A stretch of 64,000 nt of DNA from positions 1 through 64,000 of the forward strand of contig NZ_CAIWTY010000082.1 in the NCBI RefSeq assembly GCF_903915725.1. The letters run 5' to 3'. Within the stretch, counting starts at the first letter, position 1. Each line of letters starts with the position of its first letter. Source of the DNA: an uncultured Rhodopila sp. (GTDB lineage Bacteria > Pseudomonadota > Alphaproteobacteria > Acetobacterales > Acetobacteraceae). The notes under the pieces are model-generated. The model saw only the letters and a program-made list of their open reading frames with translations, did no database searches and had not been told where the DNA came from. The position numbers and the translations under genes are program-made. Of the stretch, positions 18,559-27,671 are shown piece after piece.

Positions 18559-19215
18559 TCAGCCGATTCGCAGCCCGGAACTGGTCACGAACTTTACGCC
18601 CAGCGCGACCAGGCGATCCCGCGCCGCGTCGATCGTCGTGCGGCCCTCACCGGCCGGCAAGCCGATGCCGCGGCACGCGTCCTCGATCACCACAACCTCA
18701 AAACCGAGCCGGGCGGCATCCTCCGCTGACCAGGCGACGCAGAAGTCGGTCGCCAGGCCGCACAGAAACACCCGGACGAACCCGCGCTGGCGCAGCCATC
18801 CCTCCAGCCCCGTTGGTGTCCGATGGTCGTTCTCGAAGAACGCCGAGTAGCTGTCGATGCCGGGGTGGAAGCCCTTGCGGATGACCACCTCGACCCGGCT
18901 TTGGTCGATCTCCGGGTGGATGGCAGCGGATGGCGTGCCGGCAATGCCGTGATCCGGCCACAGCACCTGCTCGCCATAGGGCAGCGACAGCGTATCGTAG
19001 GGCTGCTTGCCGGGGTGGGCGCTGGCGAAGGAGGTGTGGCCCGGCGGGTGCCAATCCTGCGTCACAAACGCGTGAGAGAAACGGGTCAGCAGGCCGTTGA
19101 TGACCGGAACTATTTCAGCCCCGCCGGAAACCGGCAGTTCTCCGCCGGGCATAAAGGTCGGCTGGACATCGACGACGCCTATGATGTCGGTCTCAGGATT
19201 GATCTGCATACGCAC
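18559..19215 (-). CDS. pncA: Nicotinamidase (isochorismatase family)
   Basis: The protein has 218 residues. The triad regions are visible: VVDVQPTFM (Asp), VIRKGFHPGIDSYSAFF (Lys) and LCGLATDFCVAWSA (Cys). The metal-site motif VTQDWHPPGHTSFA is also present. It converts nicotinamide to nicotinate in NAD salvage. The length fits bacterial PncA. The gene is divergent from the following peptide-binding protein gene. Confidence 0.92.
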   Translation of the reverse strand: MRMQINPETDIIGVVDVQPTFMPGGELPVSGGAEIVPVINGLLTRFSHAFVTQDWHPPGHTSFASAHPGKQPYDTLSLPYGEQVLWPDHGIAGTPSAAIHPEIDQSRVEVVIRKGFHPGIDSYSAFFENDHRTPTGLEGWLRQRGFVRVFLCGLATDFCVAWSAEDAARLGFEVVVIEDACRGIGLPAGEGRTTIDAARDRLVALGVKFVTSSGLRIG

Positions 19216-19295
19216 ATTCCCTGTTCAGTTCGGGTGGCACGCGGTAGATTCGGTGCGTCGGGTCAGGTTAACAGCATACAATCGGGGTTCCATCC

Positions 19296-20873
19296 ATGAA
19301 GCTGTCGCGTCTTCGGGTATCCGCCTTCGCTTTGATCGCAGTTCTGGCCGCATCCCCCGCCGGGGCGGCCACCCTGCGCTGGGCCAATGACGGCGACGTC
19401 AACGCCATGGACCCGATGACGCGGCAGGAAACCGTGCAGCTTTCCTTCATGGCCAACATCTATGAGCCGCTGGTCCGCCGCAACCGCTCGCTCGGGCTGG
19501 AACCGGCGCTGGCCGTGTCCTGGCAACAGACCTCCCCGACCGTCTGGCGCTTCCATCTGCGGCCCGGGGTGAAGTGGCAGGACGGATCCGCGTTCACCGC
19601 CGACGATGTGGTGTTCACCGTCAAGCGAATCCAGTCGAAGAACTCGTCGATGCGGGCACCGCTATCGGTGGTGAAGGAAGCGCGCAAGATCGACGACCTG
19701 ACGGTCGATTTCGAGACCTTCCTGCCGGACCCGATCCTGCTGCAGGAACAGACCAACCTGCTGATCATGTCGAAAGCCTGGTGCGAGGCGCATAATTCGA
19801 CCGAACCGGCGTTCATCGGCAAGGACGACAACTACGCGCTGCACAATGCGATGGGAACCGGCCCGTTCCGGCTGGTCTCGCGTGAGCCGGACCGCAAGAC
19901 CGTGGTGGAGAAGTACGACGGCTGGTGGGACAAGCCGGAGCACAATCTGGACCGGGTGGAGTTCAACGTGATCTCCTCCGCACCCACCCGCGTCGCGGCG
20001 CTGCTGTCGGGAGAGGTGGACATGATCTACTCGGTGCCACCGCAGGACATCGCCCGGATCAAGCAAACGGAGGGGCTGAAGATTCTTGAGACGCCGGAGC
20101 TGCGGACGATCTTCCTCAGCTTCAATGTCAGCCGCGACGAGCTGCCGAGTTCCGACGTCAAGGGCAAAAACCCGTTCCGCGATGTGAAGGTGCGGCAGGC
20201 GGTGGGCCTGGCGATCGATGAGCCGATCATTGCGAGCAAGGTGATGCTTGGGCTGGGGCACCCGACGGCGGAGATGTGGGGGCCGGGAGTGAACGGTTAC
20301 GACGCCGCGCTGGATGTGCGGCCGAAGGCGGACCCGGCGAAGGCGAAGCAGTTGCTGGCCGAGGCGGGCTATCCGTCCGGCTTTCGTATCGGCCTCGACT
20401 GCCCGAACGATCGTTACGTCATGGATGAGCAGATCTGCACCGCGATCGTTTCCATGTTGGCGCGCGTCGGCGTGAAGGTCGATCTGAACGCGCAAACCAA
20501 GTCAAAGTTCTTCACCAAGATCGGCGCACCCTTATACGACACGGACTTTTACATGCTGGGCTGGACTCCGGCGACTTATGACGCGCACAACGTGCTGTAC
20601 ACGCTGTTGGCGAGCCGAAACGGCAAGCGCGGCGAGATCAACGACGGCGGGTATTCCAATCCCGCGCTGGACGAATTGACCGAGAAGATCGGGGTAGAAA
20701 CGGACCCGGCGAAGCGGGCAGGGATGATCCAGGAAACGATCCGGATCGTGCAGGCGGATGCGCCGACGATCCCGCTGCATCAGCAGGTGATCGTCTGGGC
20801 AGCGAAAAAGAACGTCGATCTGGCGCAGCCGGCGGATAATTTCTTTCCGTATCGGTTTGTCCGGGTGAAGTAG
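19296..20873 (+). CDS. Peptide/nickel-type ABC transporter substrate-binding protein (SBP_bac_5)
   Basis: The protein has 525 residues with a signal peptide ending near AGAATLRW. It shows family landmarks: MDPMTRQETVQLSFMANIYEPL, the VWRFHLRPGVKWQDGSAFTADDVVFTVKR segment and NAMGTGPFRLV. It binds oligopeptides or similar solutes in the periplasm. No permease or ATPase gene is adjacent, so it is an orphan binding protein, perhaps for a transporter encoded elsewhere. Confidence 0.9.
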   Translation: MKLSRLRVSAFALIAVLAASPAGAATLRWANDGDVNAMDPMTRQETVQLSFMANIYEPLVRRNRSLGLEPALAVSWQQTSPTVWRFHLRPGVKWQDGSAFTADDVVFTVKRIQSKNSSMRAPLSVVKEARKIDDLTVDFETFLPDPILLQEQTNLLIMSKAWCEAHNSTEPAFIGKDDNYALHNAMGTGPFRLVSREPDRKTVVEKYDGWWDKPEHNLDRVEFNVISSAPTRVAALLSGEVDMIYSVPPQDIARIKQTEGLKILETPELRTIFLSFNVSRDELPSSDVKGKNPFRDVKVRQAVGLAIDEPIIASKVMLGLGHPTAEMWGPGVNGYDAALDVRPKADPAKAKQLLAEAGYPSGFRIGLDCPNDRYVMDEQICTAIVSMLARVGVKVDLNAQTKSKFFTKIGAPLYDTDFYMLGWTPATYDAHNVLYTLLASRNGKRGEINDGGYSNPALDELTEKIGVETDPAKRAGMIQETIRIVQADAPTIPLHQQVIVWAAKKNVDLAQPADNFFPYRFVRVK

Positions 20874-20881
20874 GCGGTTGA

Positions 20882-20912
20882 GGGCCATGGCGTTCGTTTC
20901 TCGCCATGGCCC
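20882..20912. terminator. Inverted repeat after the peptide-binding protein gene
   Basis: GGGCCATGGCG pairs with CGCCATGGCCC across a nine-base loop, starting nine bases after the stop codon. There is no T-run, so it may be a shortened family B palindrome rather than a true rho-independent terminator. From 20913 to 21208 I see no gene. Confidence 0.5.
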
Positions 20913-21208
20913 GGTGCTTGCGCATAGTCGCTGGCGGCACGGACGGCGGCATCGCGCGTTCGCAACGCGCCGGGTATTTTCTCAACAACACACTCATGTT
21001 TTTGTGGTTGCAGAAAGTTGCAACACCCGCTGTAGTCTGCGAGGGCCCGGTGCGGGGCTCGTCCCGGTTCGCCTCCTGGCTGCATTTCAGTCACCCGATT
21101 GCGGCGGCCACGGTGAATGGGGCGGAGACGGCGCTGCCGGAGGACGCACCTGACGGCGATTGTCGCGCCGGCGGCAGCGGAGGCGTCAGCGGTTGGGGGG
21201 TAACAAAA

Positions 21209-22357
21209 ATGATCGACACCAGCGGACGTTTTGCCAAGGGGTTCGATACCAGCGAGGCTTATTCGCTGCTCGAGCTATGCATCAACGCCAACAACCTGGG
21301 CGAGCCAGGCTATATTTGGCATGCCGATGACTGGACGCCAATGTATCCGGCGGTAGCGACGAATCCCGCACAGGTGATCGGGCCGTGGGATAACGCCTGG
21401 AGGCTATGGCAGAGCCACACCGCGCCGGACACCTATGCGATTGTGATCCGCGGCACCATCGAGAAGTCGTCCAGCATCCTTGAGGACCTGGTGACAACCT
21501 CGATTTCGGCGCAGCAGGCGGTCATCAAGGCGTGGGCCGACAGCGCCGCGGGCAAAGGAGGCTATGTCTCATTCAAGCTGGCGGACGCCGCAAAGTCGGA
21601 AGCCCATCTCGGCTTTACCTTCGGGCTGGCGGTGCTGATGTTTGCCCGTGACACCGGGATACTGAGCACGTTGCGCGACCGCGTGCCGGCGGGCAGCAAG
21701 CTGCTGATCACAGGCCACAGTCAGGGCGCTGCGATCGCTACACTCACGCATGCCTTCCTGCACTACGCGATCAACGACCCCGCTGACCGATACGCGCTGC
21801 GTGGCAGTGGATATTCGTTGAAATCGTATGTGTTCGCGCAGCCGAAACCGGGCAACTGGCAGTTCGCCTTGGATTTTGCTCGCGTCGCCGGGAGCCGAGG
21901 CACGGCGTTCACGGTCAACAACAGCTGCGACTGGGTGGCGCAGGTGCCGCTGTCGATTGAATTTCTCGACGAGCCTGGCGAAGACCTGGTGAACGCGATC
22001 AATGCCAGCGCGGCCCCGCCGCTGATGAAGGCCGCCTACAAGACGTTCACCGACGCGGTGCGCGTGACGCCGGCCCTGCGCAGCATTTCGGCCAGGCAGA
22101 ACGAGAAGTTTACGGAGGGAAGGCTGCAGGATTGGAACAAGGGCCCGAACGCAATGGATCGCACCTACTGGAGCGCCATGGCCCCAACAGCGCCGAGTTC
22201 GAGTTCCATCAACTATGCCCTGGCGGGAAATTCGGTCCCGGTGTTCGGCAACCCGCCGGGGACTCCCGGCCAGCCCGTCGATGATCCGTTCTATCAGCAT
22301 CATCTGCCTACGTATCGGGACCTGATGCACGCACAGCTCGATGCGCCTGTGGGATGA
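21209..22357 (+). CDS. Lipase class 3-like alpha/beta hydrolase
   Basis: The protein has 382 residues. LLITGHSQGAAIATLTHAFL is the nucleophile elbow (GHSQG) of lipase_3 proteins, near residue 170. AIVIRGTIEKSSSILEDL is the usual early strand, and AFTVNNSCDWVAQVPL carries a likely catalytic Asp. The ATG at 21209 is preferred because it follows a G-rich ribosome site; the frame stays open upstream without homology. No signal peptide is present from this start. The substrate is unknown. It is a single gene with no obvious operon partner. Confidence 0.75.
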   Translation: MIDTSGRFAKGFDTSEAYSLLELCINANNLGEPGYIWHADDWTPMYPAVATNPAQVIGPWDNAWRLWQSHTAPDTYAIVIRGTIEKSSSILEDLVTTSISAQQAVIKAWADSAAGKGGYVSFKLADAAKSEAHLGFTFGLAVLMFARDTGILSTLRDRVPAGSKLLITGHSQGAAIATLTHAFLHYAINDPADRYALRGSGYSLKSYVFAQPKPGNWQFALDFARVAGSRGTAFTVNNSCDWVAQVPLSIEFLDEPGEDLVNAINASAAPPLMKAAYKTFTDAVRVTPALRSISARQNEKFTEGRLQDWNKGPNAMDRTYWSAMAPTAPSSSSINYALAGNSVPVFGNPPGTPGQPVDDPFYQHHLPTYRDLMHAQLDAPVG

Positions 22358-22579
22358 CAGGGCCAGGACCTGCATTGGCAGCCTGATGCGCCATGGAGTC
22401 TACCATGCCGGGACGGCGATGACCGCCCGGTCCTATGCTCCGCGGCCGGGATGGCGCAGCGCCAAATGGCCTTGGCCTGGTGCGACGGTCCGCCGAACGA
22501 CCCTGCCGGCAACCTCGCTTGGGTTGGGTTTGTTAAGAATGCCGGCATCTGATTAGTGCCGACTGCACCCGCGCGGTAG

Positions 22580-22717
22580 CCTGATGGTCAAGCAACAGGA
22601 GGATTGGCGCGAGAGGCCTGGAGGGATGCCGGCGTGCGCGATCCACTGATCGTGCCGTCCTCGGCCGCGGGGAACCAGATAACGGCGCTGGAGGAGGTGT
22701 TCGCCACGTTCGCGTAG
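22580..22717 (+). pseudogene. Possible 3' remnant of a lost gene
   Basis: An open stretch of about 45 codons ends at TAG 22715-22717 and reads like a natural C-terminus (LAREAWRDAGVRDPLIVPSS, then ALEEVFATFA). It has no plausible start and is closed upstream by a stop. The style resembles the end of a flavin-dependent LLM oxidoreductase, such as the intact gene that follows, but this is only an impression. Nothing else is seen between 22358 and 22798. Confidence 0.25.
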
Positions 22718-22798
22718 GCGGCCCGGGTAAGCGCCCAAGCCTTGACCATCCTATCCGCCCCGGCCACCGTCCTGCGGGACATCGGAAAGGACATCTGC

Positions 22799-23998
22799 AT
22801 GGCGACCCATGACGGCCTGCGCTTCGGCATTTTCCTCGCCCCGTTCCACCGTGTGGGCGACAACCCGACCCTGGCGCTGGGCCGCGACCTGGAACTGATC
22901 CAATGGCTCGACCACCTCGGCTACGACGAAGCCTGGATCGGCGAGCACCATTCCGCCGGCTGGGAGATCATTGCATCCCCGGAGATCTTCATCGGCGTGG
23001 CGGCGGAGAAAACCCGGCACATCATGCTTGGATCAGGCGTCACCAGCCTGCCGTATCACCATCCTTTACTGGTCGCGCAACGTTTTGTCCAATTGGACCA
23101 TATGACGCGCGGCCGGGCGATGCTCGGCTGCGGCCCGGGCGCGCTGGTTTCCGACGCCTACATGATGGGCATCGACGCCGAGCGGCAGCGCGGCATGATG
23201 GACGAATCGCTCGGCGCGATCATGGCGCTGCTGCAATGCAAGGAACCGGTCACTTTGAAGACCGACTGGTTCGAACTGAGGGAGGCGCGGCTGCACCTGA
23301 AACCCTACACCAAAGGCGGCTTCCCGATCGCGGTCGCCAGCGCCACGACTCCCGCCGGGGTGCTGGCGGCGGGCAAATACGGTGTCGGACTGCTGTCCCT
23401 GGGCGCCGGGCTGCCGGGCGGCTCCGCCAAGCTGGCCGACTACTGGAAGATGGGCGAGGCCGAGGCGGCGAAATACGGCAAGACGCTGAACCGCGACGAC
23501 TGGCGGCTGGTGATCAACATGCACTGCGCCGAAACCGATGAACTGGCGATGCAGGAAGTCCGCCACGGTGAGCGTATCGAAACGCTGTCCTACTTCAGCG
23601 AGACGCTCGGCCGGCCGCCGATGCGCAGCGAAAATCCCCTCGCCGAGGGACTGGCGGCAGGGTCAACGCTCGTCGGCTCGCCCGAGACGATCATTACGGG
23701 GATCGAGCGGCTGCTCGGCTTCACCGGCGGCGGGGCAGGGGCGGTGCTGTTCCGCTCGCATGAATGGGCGAACCGGGAGCAAACGCTGCGCAGCTACGAG
23801 TTGTTCGCCCGCTGGGTGATGCCCCGGTTTCAGGGTAGCCTGGAGACGACCATCGGCTCACGCGAATGGTGCAGCGAGAACCGCGCCGGGATATTCGGGC
23901 CGGCGATGGGGGCGCTGCGCAAGGCGTTCACCGATGCGGGGCAGGAGGTGCCCGAGCACATGCGGTTCCATCTGCATACGGGCAAGGCGGGCGGTTAG
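22799..23998 (+). CDS. LLM-class flavin-dependent oxidoreductase
   Basis: The protein has 399 residues. It has the bacterial-luciferase fold: RFGIFLAPFHRVGDNPTLAL, then GYDEAWIGEHHSAGWEIIASP and the GSGVTSLPYHHPLLVAQRF strand typical of luciferase-like alkanal monooxygenases. The ATG at 22799 follows GGAAAGGA; an upstream in-frame ATG at 22742 lacks a site. It would use FMNH2 from a separate reductase. The substrate is unknown. Confidence 0.88.
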   Translation: MATHDGLRFGIFLAPFHRVGDNPTLALGRDLELIQWLDHLGYDEAWIGEHHSAGWEIIASPEIFIGVAAEKTRHIMLGSGVTSLPYHHPLLVAQRFVQLDHMTRGRAMLGCGPGALVSDAYMMGIDAERQRGMMDESLGAIMALLQCKEPVTLKTDWFELREARLHLKPYTKGGFPIAVASATTPAGVLAAGKYGVGLLSLGAGLPGGSAKLADYWKMGEAEAAKYGKTLNRDDWRLVINMHCAETDELAMQEVRHGERIETLSYFSETLGRPPMRSENPLAEGLAAGSTLVGSPETIITGIERLLGFTGGGAGAVLFRSHEWANREQTLRSYELFARWVMPRFQGSLETTIGSREWCSENRAGIFGPAMGALRKAFTDAGQEVPEHMRFHLHTGKAGG

Positions 23999-24123
23999 CG
24001 ACCGCCCTGACTTTTGGCAGCGGCGACCATCACGGGTTCCGGACGACACCACTCCGCGGTGGCCCGTCGCGGTGGCATGAGGTTATCTTTCCAACCGGTC
24101 ATAACCTGCCCGGGAGAAAATCC

Positions 24124-24423
24124 ATGTTGAAACACGGCCTCGCCTTCGCCGCATTGCTGGCGATCAGTCCGATTGTGCACGCGACCGCCCAGGGCACGCT
24201 CAGTCCGGTGATTCCGGCGGCCGACAAGGCTCAGGCCGCCGAAACCGCAATCGGCCATAGCGATCGGCATCGGCCGTTCTTTTACTGGCTCTTCGGCGAA
24301 TCATCCGAACCCGCCTCGGCGGCCACCCAGATCTCCGGCACCGCTTTGCCTGCCGGCGCGGCGGCACCCGCCCCGGCCACCGCACCGGTCATGAAAACCG
24401 GGGCCGATATCGGCACGAAATAG
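24124..24423 (+). CDS. Small secreted Ala/Pro-rich protein
   Basis: The protein has 99 residues. A signal peptide (MLKHGLAFAALLAISPIVHATAQ) is followed by a low-complexity, Ala/Pro/Thr-rich mature chain with one aromatic patch (RPFFYWLFGE). A GGGAGAAAA ribosome site precedes the ATG. No family is recognised. It is 23 bases upstream of another small secreted protein gene, so the two may form an operon. Confidence 0.65.
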   Translation: MLKHGLAFAALLAISPIVHATAQGTLSPVIPAADKAQAAETAIGHSDRHRPFFYWLFGESSEPASAATQISGTALPAGAAAPAPATAPVMKTGADIGTK

Positions 24424-24446
24424 CGGACGACGCCAGGGCAGGGGTC

Positions 24447-24800
24447 ATGCAATACTGGAAGCAGATGAAATCCTGTCTTGTTTTCCTGACGATGGCGCTG
24501 GTGTCCGTGGCGGCGGCCCCGCGAGCCCTCGCCTATCACGAAGTGGGTGCCGGGATAGATACCTGCGCCACCTGGACGTCCGACCGCCAGAGCCCCGCCG
24601 GTCCGCCGGCTTTGCAGGACGAGCAGTGGGTGCTCGGCTTCCTCACCGGCATCGGCTTCGCCGGCAGCGTGGCGGACGACCCCTTGAACGGCGTGGACGC
24701 AGCCGGCGTGTGGGGATGGATCGACAGCTATTGCAAGCAGCGCCCGGAAGAGAAACTGGTCACCGCGGCCCGGGCGTTCTTCAGGTCACATCCGCATTGA
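24447..24800 (+). CDS. Small periplasmic protein, HdeA/Rap1a-like in style
   Basis: The protein has 117 residues (111 if the ATG at 24465 is used). A signal peptide ends near ALAYHEV. The mature domain has two Cys, in DTCATWTS and DSYCKQRPEEKL, that could form one disulfide, and the motif QWVLGFLTGIGFAGS. This size and Cys layout resembles small HdeA-like or Rap1a/Tai-like proteins. No function can be assigned from sequence alone. Confidence 0.65.
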   Translation: MQYWKQMKSCLVFLTMALVSVAAAPRALAYHEVGAGIDTCATWTSDRQSPAGPPALQDEQWVLGFLTGIGFAGSVADDPLNGVDAAGVWGWIDSYCKQRPEEKLVTAARAFFRSHPH

Positions 24801-24923
24801 TCCTGCTCCCCGCCATCGACCGCGATCACGACAAACAACGTCCGGCCGGATATCGTCAGCACCTGAACGAACATCAAGGCTCAGCATGACCGCCCATTCG
24901 CCCGGCAAATTTCGCGTCGTCCC

Positions 24924-26861
24924 ATGACAACGGTCGCCGTCCTGGGCACCGGTCCCGCGGGCCTTGCCGCGACGAAGGCGCTGCTCGAACACGGACTGCG
25001 GCCAGTCGTCTTCGAGGCGGCCGAGCAGCCCTTCGGCATGTGGGCGGGACCCGGCCGCGGCGCCTGGTCCGATTTCGCCCGCACCAACATCTCGCGCTAC
25101 AGCTGCGCCTTTTCCGACCTGGCCTGGCCGGCTGGCAGCGAGGTCTTCCCGATCCGCCGCGACATGGCGGGTTATCTGCGTCTCTATGCCGAGACCTTCG
25201 GCCTGCTGCGCTGCGTGCGATTCGGCGCCCGCGTCGATACGGCGCTGGCGAACCGGGGCGGAGGCTGGCTGGTGGGCTGGCACGGCGCGGATGGTCCCGG
25301 CAGCGAGACGTTCGATCATGTCGTGATCGCCACCGGCTTCCTGACGGAGCCGTTCCGGCCGCCTTTCCCCGGGTTGGCGGATTTTGCCGGCGCGGTGGCC
25401 CATTCCGCCGACTGCGACACCGCGGCGGATCTGCGCACCCGCTTCGCCGGCAAACGCGTGCTGGTGGTGGGAGCCGCGTTCTCCGGCACCGAGATCGCCG
25501 CCAAACTTGCGTCCTGTGCGCAGGTGACGGTGACGCTGCGGCATCCGATGTGGTTCGTGCCGCGTTTGGTGCCGGCAACGGATGGCGGCCCGGCGTATCC
25601 GCTGGATTTGGTCATCTACAACCGGCGCGCTGAGAACCCGCTGCTGCATGATGCGCCCGTGTTCCTGCGCCGCGTCGGCGGCGACCCGGGGGCGGCCTCC
25701 CCGGAACTGGCGTTTGACCGGGATCGTGAGCTGCCGCGGACGATCATCATCAGCGATGACTTTCTCGATCTGGTGCGGGCCGGAGCGGTGGCGGTGAAGC
25801 GCTCCGGCAGCCTGCACTTCGATGCCGGTGGAGCGGCCTTCGCCGACGGCCTCCGCCAGGCGTTCGATGCGGTGATCCTGTGCACCGGCTTCACCTCGTC
25901 GCTGCCTTTCCTCGACCGCGCGGTGCTGGATGCGATCGGCTTCGACGGGTCGGACCGGTTGCAACCGAAGCTGCTGCACCGGACGATGTTTCATCCCGAC
26001 CTGCCGGGGCTGGCCTTCGTTGGCCACTACCGCGGCCCCTACGTTCCGGTGATGGAACTGCAGGCGCGCTGGCTGGCACGGATCCTGGCAGGGGAACTGC
26101 CGATGCCCGACCGGGCCGCGATGCTGGCCGGGATCGCCGAGGAACGGGAACTGCGCGAGCAGCAGCCAAGGCCGCAATTCCCGCACGCGGATTTCGTCGC
26201 GATGGCCGACAGCCTGGCGCGGGAAGCAGGCGTCTTTCCCGAGCTGCCGGCTGACGATCCGCTGCTGCCGCGGGTGACGCAGGGTCCGCTGGTGCCGGCG
26301 CAGTTCCGGTTGAGCGGACCTTACGCGAGGCCCGAATTGGCACACGCTCTGATCGCCGCTACCCCGGCGCCGATCCTGGATGATCCGCCTGAGGCGAGGC
26401 CCGCGGGTCCGGGGCGGCGGGTGCTGGACCTGCTGCGCGGGCATTGGTCAATTGAACGGCGGATCGAACCGGGCGGCCATTTCAAGGGCAACGCCAGCTT
26501 TACGCCGCGTTCCGCCGGCAGCCTGCTGTATCGGGAAAGCGGCCGGCTGGTGCTGGACAACGGGACCGAATTGAACGGCGATAACAGCTATGTCTATGCA
26601 CTGCGCAACGGCGATATCGAGATCAGCTTCGCCGAAGGATTGAGCCGCGGAAAGCAGTTCATCGACATCAGCCTGCCGGCCGATGACACGGTTAATTTTC
26701 CAATCGTGTCAGCCGATCGGCATTTGTGCCGGCTGGATACATATGAGGCGATGTTCCGGCTGGAGAACGCCGATTTCTTTACCATGACCTATGTGGTGCG
26801 GGGTCCGAAGAAGGGGTACGTCAGCCGATCGGCTTACCGGCGTCTGGGGAGTGGCCGGTAA
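24924..26861 (+). CDS. Flavin monooxygenase fused to a C-terminal DUF6314-like domain
   Basis: The protein has 645 residues. Residues 1-480 are an FMO-like FAD/NADPH enzyme. VAVLGTGPAGLAATKAL is the FAD-binding GxGxxG. VLVVGAAFSGTEIAAKL is the NADPH-binding repeat. VILCTGF matches the LATGY-type motif. Residues about 495-645 form a separate beta-rich domain, with LLRGHWSIERRIEPGGHFKG, HLCRLDTYEA and VRGPKKGYVSRSAYRRL. I recognise the latter as the DUF6314 pattern. There is no frameshift between the parts. The substrate is unknown. Confidence 0.8.
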   Translation: MTTVAVLGTGPAGLAATKALLEHGLRPVVFEAAEQPFGMWAGPGRGAWSDFARTNISRYSCAFSDLAWPAGSEVFPIRRDMAGYLRLYAETFGLLRCVRFGARVDTALANRGGGWLVGWHGADGPGSETFDHVVIATGFLTEPFRPPFPGLADFAGAVAHSADCDTAADLRTRFAGKRVLVVGAAFSGTEIAAKLASCAQVTVTLRHPMWFVPRLVPATDGGPAYPLDLVIYNRRAENPLLHDAPVFLRRVGGDPGAASPELAFDRDRELPRTIIISDDFLDLVRAGAVAVKRSGSLHFDAGGAAFADGLRQAFDAVILCTGFTSSLPFLDRAVLDAIGFDGSDRLQPKLLHRTMFHPDLPGLAFVGHYRGPYVPVMELQARWLARILAGELPMPDRAAMLAGIAEERELREQQPRPQFPHADFVAMADSLAREAGVFPELPADDPLLPRVTQGPLVPAQFRLSGPYARPELAHALIAATPAPILDDPPEARPAGPGRRVLDLLRGHWSIERRIEPGGHFKGNASFTPRSAGSLLYRESGRLVLDNGTELNGDNSYVYALRNGDIEISFAEGLSRGKQFIDISLPADDTVNFPIVSADRHLCRLDTYEAMFRLENADFFTMTYVVRGPKKGYVSRSAYRRLGSGR

Positions 26862-26954
26862 AGCCGTGGTTGCACGGTGCCCGCCGATGCGAAATAGGGG
26901 ATATCGGTTCTCCGGGGGTTCAGTCTCGACGCCTGTGTCCGGGCAAAGTCCGCG

Positions 26955-27290
26955 TTTCGGCGCAGAGTTCGCAGAGCGGGGCGCAGAGTGCGCAGAGATA
27001 CTTTTCTACAGACCTGCTACGGTGCGGTAGTGTAAAGTGTAAAGGAGCAATGTAATATGTAATACCAACTGGCGATGACATTGACTCTCCCGCCGCCGCC
27101 TCGTCGTGCCGACGGAGGTCGGCATCCACGCCTTGGTGTGCGTGCAAACAAAGGCTATGGATGGCCGGCCTTCGCCCGCCATGACGGTGGGGGCGACCGC
27201 GCCTATGGGTCAAAGTCAATGCCGGTTGGTATAAATTTGAAATATTACTCTGCGCACTCTGCGCCCCGCTCTGCGAACTCTGCGTCGAAA
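26955..27290. repeat. Family C inverted repeat pair, second locus
   Basis: A 37-base arm at 26961-26997 starts CGCAGAGTTCGCAGAG. Its perfect reverse complement is at 27248-27284, and the match extends imperfectly by six more bases (TTTCGG / TCGAAA). About 250 bases separate the arms. They are largely filled by a family A element. No GxxExxY gene lies nearby. Outside the repeats the gap 26862-27396 shows no gene. Confidence 0.85.
27062..27233. repeat. Family A MITE-like element, copy 2 (best-preserved ends)
   Basis: The left end ATACCAACTGGCGATGACAT and the inverted right end (ATACCAACCGGCATTGACTT on the other strand) form an imperfect terminal inverted repeat of about 24 bases. The internal core has GGTCGGCATCCACGCCTTG, then a GCTATGGATGG near-match to its complement. 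It is nested between the arms of the family C repeat. Confidence 0.75.
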
Positions 27291-27396
27291 AGCCTTTGTT
27301 AAACCAAACCGGAACCGGCGGAGTGTCCCTCCGCCACCCGGCGCCGTCCAAGCCAGGCCGCGCAAGAAATAACCACCGCCACGGCACGACCAGGTA

Positions 27397-27606
27397 TCAA
27401 TCGTGCTGCTGCTCGGTCTGCTGCTGTTGCTGCTTCGACGCCATATGGTGCCCGACAGCGCATCCGCCGACGGCGCCCAGCACCCCGTGATGCGCCATGT
27501 GCCCGGCCAGGCCGCCGACAGCGGCTCCCTTGAGGCATCCTTTGGCCTCGGCCTGTCCCGCCGCAAGCACCATACCCATGGCAGCGGCGATCATCAGGGT
27601 CTTCAT
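27397..27606 (-). CDS. Small glycine-zipper-like exported protein
   Basis: The protein has 69 residues. A signal peptide (MKTLMIAAAMGMVLAAGQAEA) is followed by a Gly/Ala/His-rich hydrophobic stretch (GAAVGGLAGHMAHHGVLGAV) resembling glycine-zipper membrane segments. The hydrophilic tail is Gln-rich (KQQQQQTEQQHD). The ATG is preceded by GGAGG on the minus strand. Proteins of this type sit in the outer membrane or periplasm; the specific role is unknown. Confidence 0.7.
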   Translation of the reverse strand: MKTLMIAAAMGMVLAAGQAEAKGCLKGAAVGGLAGHMAHHGVLGAVGGCAVGHHMASKQQQQQTEQQHD

Positions 27607-27671
27607 AATCCGTAGCCTCCGAAGTGTGAGCGGCCGAAACGCCCTCACCCCTCCGGAAGTTCCGCCCGCCC

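Noticed and set aside
27075-27387. Frames of 75 and 155 codons at the second family C locus
   Set aside because: They translate repeat DNA (CALCAPLCELCAE-type strings) and have no ribosome site or homology.
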